Assembly: GCA_023241745.1 (NCBI GenBank)
Contig: JALQCY010000003.1
Location: forward strand, 248,001-312,000
Source: Isoptericola peretonis
GTDB taxonomy: Bacteria > Actinomycetota > Actinomycetes > Actinomycetales > Cellulomonadaceae
Direction: 5' to 3'
Length of the DNA: 64,000 nt
The notes below the pieces were generated by a model. That model searched no databases. It had not been told where the DNA came from and saw nothing but the letters and a program-made list of their open reading frames with translations. Below are positions 59,929-64,000 of the stretch, in pieces. Both the position numbers and the translations under genes were made by a program. Positions within the stretch are counted from its first letter, which is position 1. Each line of letters opens with the position of its first letter.

Positions 59929-60186
59929 ATGGCCACCGGAGAGACCGGGTTCGACGACGTCACCTTCGACCTCATCTCGGTGCAGTACCACTCCCTCAAG
60001 GCGGGGCACGACTACGGGCAGTACGTCCGCGACGCCCGCAACGCCGGCAAGGAGGAGATCGCGTCGTTCTTCGAGCAGGTGATGGCGGAGGACTCGGCAC
60101 GAGCGCAGCAGTGTCACAAGTTCCTCGCCGAGCTCACCCAGCACGGCACCGACGCGACCTCGCCGCAGGGGTCCGAGCAGGGCTGA
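59929..60186 (+). CDS. Small conserved actinobacterial protein
   Basis: An 85-residue acidic, all-helical protein: FDDVTFDLISVQYHSLKAGHDYGQY, then EIASFFEQVMAEDSARAQQCHKFLAEL. I recall a conserved family of this pattern in actinobacteria without a known role. GGAAGGA is spaced about eight bases from the ATG. It precedes the GNAT gene, which has its own -10. Confidence 0.7.
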   Translation: MATGETGFDDVTFDLISVQYHSLKAGHDYGQYVRDARNAGKEEIASFFEQVMAEDSARAQQCHKFLAELTQHGTDATSPQGSEQG

Positions 60187-60207
60187 CGCGTACGCCATGA
60201 TGGCGGC

Positions 60208-60705
60208 ATGACCGAGGTCGTCCCCGCCCTCATCCGTGCCGCCACGCCCGACGACGCCGCGGGTTGCGCGTTCGTCCACCACACGTCGTGGGTCGAGACG
60301 TACTCCGGGTTGCTCCCGGCGGACCACTGGGAGTCGGACACCCTCGAGCGACGCACCGCGACCTGGCACCGCTGGCTCGGCGGCGAGCTGACCGTCACCG
60401 TCGCCGAGTCCGGTGGCCGGGTCGTCGGGATCGCGTTCGGTCGCGAAGGGCGTGCCGTCGGGGGCCACGCGCCGGTGCGCGACCGCGAGCTGTGGCTCCT
60501 CTACGTGCTGGCGGCGCACCACGGGACGGGCGTCGGGCAGGCGCTGCTCGACGCCGTCCTGCCCCCGGGCGCGCCCGCCCAGCTCTGGGTCGCGGAGGCC
60601 AACCCGCGCGCGAGGCGGTTCTACGAGCGCAACGGGTTCGTGCCCGACGGCGCCCGAGACGTCGACGAGGCGCTCGGCCTCGCCGACGTGCGCCTCGTGC
60701 GCTGA
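60208..60705 (+). CDS. GNAT-family N-acetyltransferase
   Basis: A 165-residue acetyl-CoA-dependent acyltransferase. IRAATPDDAAGCAFVHHTSWVETYSGLLP starts the fold, LYVLAAHHGTGVGQALLDAVL carries the acetyl-CoA pyrophosphate loop and ANPRARRFYERNGFVPDGA closes it. The substrate is unknown. A CATGAT -10 lies six bases upstream of the ATG. Confidence 0.88.
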   Translation: MTEVVPALIRAATPDDAAGCAFVHHTSWVETYSGLLPADHWESDTLERRTATWHRWLGGELTVTVAESGGRVVGIAFGREGRAVGGHAPVRDRELWLLYVLAAHHGTGVGQALLDAVLPPGAPAQLWVAEANPRARRFYERNGFVPDGARDVDEALGLADVRLVR

Positions 60706-60725
60706 CCGCGTCGTCGTCCGTCCGG

Positions 60726-61517
60726 TCAGAGGGTGGTCGTGAGGACTCCCCCGTCGGCACGGAGCGCGGCGCCGTTGGTCGCGGACGAGACCGGGCTGGC
60801 CAGGTAGGTGACGAGGCCGGCGATCTCGACCGGCTCGATGAAACGCTGGAGGAGCGAGGTCTGGTTCGCCGCCTCGATCGAGCTCTTCACCTGGTCCGCG
60901 GGGACGCCCTGGGCCCGCGAGATGTCCTCGACGGCCCCGGCCACCCCCTCGGAGTACGTCGGCCCGCCGAGGACGGTGTTGACGGTGACGCTCGTTCCCC
61001 GGGTGAGCTTCGCGAGCCCGTTGCCCAGGGCCAGCACCCCTGCCTTGGTCGTGCCGTAGTGCGTCATTGCGGCCGGCACGTCCACCCCCGACTCGCTGCT
61101 CACGAAGATGATCCGACCCCAGCCGCGGGTCAGCATGCCGGGGAGCGCGTGCCGGGACAGGCGGACGCCACTCATGACGTTGACGTCGAAGTACCGCTGC
61201 CACTCGTCGTCGGAGATCTCCTCGAACGCCCGGACGTCGAAGACGCCCACGTTGTTCACCAGGATGTCCACCTCGCCGAGCGACCCGACCAGCCGGCGCA
61301 CCTGGGCCGGGTCCGCGAAGTCGGCGGGGATCCCCGAGACCGCGGCGCCCGGGACGGCGGCCTCCAGCTTCCGCACCGCGCTCGCGACCCGGTCCTCGCG
61401 CCGCCCGTTGACGACCACGGCCGCCCCTTCCGCGAGCAGGGACTCGGCGACCGCGTAGCCGATGCCCTGCGTCGACCCGCTCACGAAGGCCCTCTTGCCC
61501 ACCAGGTCCAGGTCCAC
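60726..61517 (-). CDS. Short-chain dehydrogenase/reductase
   Basis: A 263-residue SDR. The cofactor loop is GSTQGIGYAVAESLL and the catalytic tetrad includes the Ser of FVSSESGVD and the Tyr/Lys of HYGTTKAG. The N-terminal VNGRREDRV suggests NADP(H). The ending LRADGGVLTTTL is typical. It is divergent from the MarR gene, with a perfect palindrome in between, so it is probably MarR-regulated. A GTG start follows GAGGAG. Confidence 0.92.
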   Translation of the reverse strand: MDLDLVGKRAFVSGSTQGIGYAVAESLLAEGAAVVVNGRREDRVASAVRKLEAAVPGAAVSGIPADFADPAQVRRLVGSLGEVDILVNNVGVFDVRAFEEISDDEWQRYFDVNVMSGVRLSRHALPGMLTRGWGRIIFVSSESGVDVPAAMTHYGTTKAGVLALGNGLAKLTRGTSVTVNTVLGGPTYSEGVAGAVEDISRAQGVPADQVKSSIEAANQTSLLQRFIEPVEIAGLVTYLASPVSSATNGAALRADGGVLTTTL

Positions 61518-61553
61518 GGATCTCCTCTTCGCGTCGTCGTCTGCGATGAACTG

Positions 61554-61569
61554 ACTTGCTCAAGCAAGT
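61554..61569. promoter_or_regulatory. MarR-type operator between SDR and MarR gene
   Basis: ACTTGCT-CA-AGCAAGT is a perfect 7-2-7 inverted repeat, as typical for MarR sites. A second half-site, TGAGCAAGT (61595-61603), lies further toward the MarR gene. The SDR start is 37 bp away. Confidence 0.78.
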
Positions 61570-61649
61570 GAACCCTAGGCGTTCTCCAGTTTCCTGAGCA
61601 AGTAAACCGTGGGCGCCGACGGAGTCGGCGCTCGCGTACGCTGACCGTC

Positions 61650-62147
61650 ATGCCGGACCCTGTCGCACCCGCCAGCGATCCCCCGGAGCTCACGGGCGAG
61701 GACCTCGAGACCTGGGCAGCCCTGGCCACCGTGCTGGAGTGGCTGCCGGCCGCCCTCGACGGGCAGCTCCAGCGCGACGCACAGCTCTCCCACTTCGAGT
61801 ACGGCGTGCTGTACGCCCTGGCCGGCGCGCCGGACGGCACTCTGCGGATGAGCGTGCTGGCCGGCTATGCGAACAGCACGTTGTCGCGCCTGTCCCGCGC
61901 GGCGACGCGGCTGGAGACCCAGGGGTGGGTGAGGCGCACCCCCGATCCCGCAGACGGGCGCTACACCCTGGCCCTGCTCACCGACCTCGGGAGGGCGAAG
62001 GTCCAGGAGGCGACGCCCGGTCACGCGGAGCTCGTCCGACGGCTCGTGCTGGACCGCCTGACGAAGCCGCAGACCCGGCAGCTGCGGGAGATCAGCCGGC
62101 GGATCGGGCAGGGCATCCGGGAGGACGGCGGCTGGCGACCGCGCTGA
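61650..62147 (+). CDS. MarR-family regulator
   Basis: A 165-residue winged-helix repressor. The HTH is LRMSVLAGYANSTLSRLSRAATRLETQGWV and the wing RRTPDPADGRYTLALLTDLGRAKV, the classic MarR DPxDGR pattern. TACGCT followed by seven bases precedes the ATG, so it is leaderless. It probably controls the divergent SDR and itself; the inducing ligand is unknown. Confidence 0.92.
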   Translation: MPDPVAPASDPPELTGEDLETWAALATVLEWLPAALDGQLQRDAQLSHFEYGVLYALAGAPDGTLRMSVLAGYANSTLSRLSRAATRLETQGWVRRTPDPADGRYTLALLTDLGRAKVQEATPGHAELVRRLVLDRLTKPQTRQLREISRRIGQGIREDGGWRPR

Positions 62148-62161
62148 CCGAGCTGGCGACG

Positions 62162-62803
62162 CTATCCGCGAGGCAGGACCTCGTCGTCCGCGTGCGCGCC
62201 GAACTCGGCGACGCGCACCTCGGCGATGTGCTCGTACCGGCTGATCCGGTCGGTCCACGCCGCGTCGACGCCGAACGCCACCTGCGCGAAACCCACCCGG
62301 CTGATCGCCTCGGCCAGGCCCGGATCGCCGGGCGCCAGCAGCCGCACCGGCGCGTCGAGCGCCACGGTGTGCGGCGGCACGAAGAACTCGTCCGGCACCT
62401 CGGCGCGCGCATGGACGAGCGCGCCGACCGCGACGACCGAGCCGGCCCCCACCTGTGCGCCCTGCAGGACCGTCGCCCCGGTCGCCACATAGACGCACCG
62501 GCCGACCTCGCAGCCCAGCAGCGTGGCCTGCGGCCCGACGAAGACGTGGTCACCCACCACCACCGGCCGATCGCCGGCGACCGCGGACCCGCGCAGCACC
62601 GCGTTCTCGCAGATGACCGCCGCCTCGCCGACCTCGATCCGGGACCCCTCGGCGTCGAGCACCGCGCCGTACATCACCCGCGCCCTCGGCCCCACGCGGA
62701 CATCACCGACCAGAGTCGCTGTCGGGGCGACATAGGCGGTGGGGTCGACCTGCGGTTCATGACCGCGATGCCGGATCCGGACTCCCTGCGTTCCAGTGAC
62801 CAT
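62162..62803 (-). CDS. Gamma-carbonic-anhydrase-like hexapeptide protein
   Basis: A 213-residue left-handed beta-helix protein. DPTAYVAPTATLVGDVRVGPRARVMYGAVLD starts the repeat region, and VGDHVFVGPQATLLGCEVGRCVYVATGATV continues it. Histidine positions typical of gamma-carbonic anhydrase zinc sites are mostly lacking, so it may be an inactive paralogue or act on another substrate. The start lies within the previous gene (47-base overlap), so both are probably translated from one message. Confidence 0.78.
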   Translation of the reverse strand: MVTGTQGVRIRHRGHEPQVDPTAYVAPTATLVGDVRVGPRARVMYGAVLDAEGSRIEVGEAAVICENAVLRGSAVAGDRPVVVGDHVFVGPQATLLGCEVGRCVYVATGATVLQGAQVGAGSVVAVGALVHARAEVPDEFFVPPHTVALDAPVRLLAPGDPGLAEAISRVGFAQVAFGVDAAWTDRISRYEHIAEVRVAEFGAHADDEVLPRG

Positions 62804-63128
62804 GGGCAGATCCTGCCCGACCGACGTCCGGCTCCACGAAGCTGATGACCTTGTGCTTCTCCCGGGCGTACGCGATCTCGCGGCGCGTCGCCGCTCCGAC
62901 GTAGCCGCCGTCGCTCACCACGCGGACCTCGTCCGCGAGGTCGATCCGCCTCAGGTGCAGCTCCCCCAGAGCCTCGCGCGTGGCGGGTGTCAGCTCCTCG
63001 CCGATCGCCTCGGGAGCGAGCACGATCACGCCTCGGGCGGTCAGTCGTCGCCGCTCCGACCCGAACAGGTCCAGGAAGCGCAGGGAGCCGCACAGGCACA
63101 CCACCCGCGGTCGTTCGGCCACGTCCAT
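62757..63128 (-). CDS. SLOG/nucleoside deoxyribosyltransferase-like protein
   Basis: A 123-residue protein: VVCLCGSLRFLDLFGSERRRL starts a Rossmann-type nucleotide-binding fold, and SDGGYVGAATRREIAYAREKHKVISF ends it. It resembles DUF4406/nucleoside 2-deoxyribosyltransferase-like proteins of the SLOG superfamily. GGAGG precedes the ATG at 63128; a GTG at 63161 would instead overlap the stop of the preceding gene (GTGA). It is followed by the hexapeptide gene. Confidence 0.7.
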   Translation of the reverse strand: MDVAERPRVVCLCGSLRFLDLFGSERRRLTARGVIVLAPEAIGEELTPATREALGELHLRRIDLADEVRVVSDGGYVGAATRREIAYAREKHKVISFVEPDVGRAGSAHGHWNAGSPDPASRS

Positions 63129-63157
63129 TCCTGCGCCTCCTTGCCGTGACAGGTCGT

Positions 63158-63568
63158 TCACGACGCCGTGGGATGGAACGACGTCGTCGCGGCCGGGTCG
63201 TGAGGTACGACGACGACCTGGACGTCGTCCTCATAGATCACGCGACCGGGTTCCTGCGCCTCGACCCGGACGCACTGCACCCCGTGGGCCCGCAGGATCT
63301 CGAGGTAGGGCGGCACACGCTCGATGAGGTGGTGGGCGGTGTCCTTGAACCACGCCGTGGCGCGCGGGTGCACGGTCTCGTCGTAGACGGTGGGGTCGGT
63401 GTCCGACGGGTCCGGGTAGGCCGCGTCGTACCAGTCGTTGGCAGCGCGCCACGCCGCGTGCTCGTCGGGACTCAGCCGCCCCGCACGTCCGAGGAGGTTC
63501 GTGAGCCCGAAGACGCCGGTGTGCACCCCGCGCCTCCCGGGGGCCGGCGACTGGAAACGGACGAACAT
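63158..63568 (-). CDS. Conserved hypothetical protein
   Basis: A 136-residue soluble protein I do not recognise. It has a run of conserved-looking aromatic residues: ERRVF-like MFVRFQSPAPGRRGVHTGVFG, then WRAANDWYDAAYPDPSDTDPTVYDE and a basic-to-acidic C terminus. There is no membrane helix or signal. The ATG at 63568 is preceded by TGGGAT and six bases. Function unknown; possibly cotranscribed with the SLOG-like gene. Confidence 0.6.
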   Translation of the reverse strand: MFVRFQSPAPGRRGVHTGVFGLTNLLGRAGRLSPDEHAAWRAANDWYDAAYPDPSDTDPTVYDETVHPRATAWFKDTAHHLIERVPPYLEILRAHGVQCVRVEAQEPGRVIYEDDVQVVVVPHDPAATTSFHPTAS

Positions 63569-63662
63569 GGACCCATCCCAGCACGGCGCGCGGACGCGAC
63601 CCCACGGGCCACGCACGTCGCGCGGACCCACCGCCCTGCGTTTCACGATCTACTGTTCACCC

Positions 63663-64000
63663 GTGACGGGGACACCACTGGAGGGCGGCAACGCGTCGGC
63701 AGAGGTCGTCCGGATCGGTCAGACCGTTCGCAAGCCATGGCTGGCGTCGTCCGAGGTGGTCCAGGCCTACACCTCGGCCCTGGCGGGCGCGGGCTTCGAC
63801 GTCCCTCGACCGATGGGGAGGGATGAGCTGGGCCGTCAGGTCATCGAGTACGTTCCCGGGGTGCCGGCCATGGATCGTCCGCCGCTCTCGCTCGCCGAGC
63901 TTGCCCACGTCGGGAGGATGGTTCGCGAGATCCACGACGCGAGTGCAGGCATCCCGCTCGACCCGAGCGTGGCGTGGGATTCCCTGATCCCCGCGCCGGC
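63663..64000 (+). CDS. Phosphotransferase (APH/choline kinase family), 3' end beyond window
   Basis: The first 112 codons of a phosphotransferase read through to base 64000. RIGQTVRKPWLASSEVVQAYTSALAG is the nucleotide-loop start, DVPRPMGRDELGRQVIEYVPG the hinge segment and IHDAS the usual helix. The catalytic DxD lies outside the window. The substrate could be an aminoglycoside, small alcohol or a protein; it cannot be decided. The GTG at 63663 follows TACTGT by six bases, a leaderless start. Confidence 0.75.
   Translation, partial: MTGTPLEGGNASAEVVRIGQTVRKPWLASSEVVQAYTSALAGAGFDVPRPMGRDELGRQVIEYVPGVPAMDRPPLSLAELAHVGRMVREIHDASAGIPLDPSVAWDSLIPAP

Noticed and set aside
62148..63660. A defence system built on the SLOG-like protein
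   Set aside because: No effector, nuclease, TIR or toxin-like gene was found next to it.

Overview
The window is about 64 kb of very GC-rich chromosomal DNA with strong G/C bias at third codon positions, short intergenic gaps and many TGATG/ATGA gene junctions. Gene content and signals (leaderless promoters, Zur-controlled L31/L33 paralogues, NhaA with a DsbA-like tail, GlmS, three LacI/ROK-controlled sugar ABC systems, VanY-type peptidase) point to an actinobacterium of the order Micrococcales. My best guess is a polysaccharide degrader of the Cellulosimicrobium/Cellulomonas/Promicromonospora type; that placement is inference. I saw no rRNA, tRNA, CRISPR array, insertion sequence or prophage.

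Region 1 (1-9.9 kb): a truncated TetR regulator, a small barrel protein, a zinc-starvation pair (rpmG/rpmE paralogues behind a perfect Zur-type palindrome), NhaA fused to a DsbA-like domain, a deaminase, a secreted protein, and an arsenic locus (arsC, ArsO-like flavoprotein, arsR) with three copies of one operator, ATCGA-N6-TC(A/G)AT. An MFS pump, a DHFR/RibD-like reductase and a hydrolase follow.

Region 2 (10-28 kb): a possibly truncated lipoprotein, VOC proteins, glmS, a YdcF-type membrane protein, a maltose acetyltransferase-like protein, an LtrA-family protein, a DUF2975/XRE/FAD-enzyme cluster, LysE, a zinc alcohol dehydrogenase, a Bcr-type pump divergent from an MmyB-type regulator with a long inverted repeat between them, a frameshifted thioesterase, ChaB and another MFS pump.

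Region 3 (28-57.6 kb): three carbohydrate loci, each with a binding protein and two permeases but no ATPase. (a) permease-permease-SBP-GH35 beta-galactosidase-galK, divergent from a LacI regulator. (b) ROK regulator-Gfo/Idh/MocA oxidoreductase-permease-permease-SBP, followed by a DUF5937-type regulator. (c) SBP-permease-permease-GH31 converging on a LacI gene, which is itself divergent from GH2 plus a cystathionine gamma-synthase-like PLP enzyme. One 15-bp sequence containing TACAGCGCTGTA occurs at both promoters of locus (c), so they probably form one regulon. Between (b) and (c) lie a TetR/hydrolase pair, cupin and DUF4287 proteins, a VanY-like peptidase with a possible coupled leader ORF, and a second YidC with a DUF6412-type partner.

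Region 4 (57.6-64 kb): a secreted peptidoglycan-binding protein behind a leader with a terminator-like hairpin, TauE/SafE exporter, DHFR-like reductase, GNAT, an SDR divergent from a MarR regulator, a gamma-carbonic-anhydrase-like protein, a SLOG-like protein and a phosphotransferase cut by the window edge.

A window-wide pattern is TAnnnT followed by exactly 6-7 bases and then ATG or GTG. It recurs upstream of at least 18 genes on both strands and indicates widespread leaderless transcription; I used it to fix many starts. I did not find a clearly new defence or mobile system. The most distinctive candidate is the two-promoter GH2/PLP-enzyme/GH31/ABC regulon.
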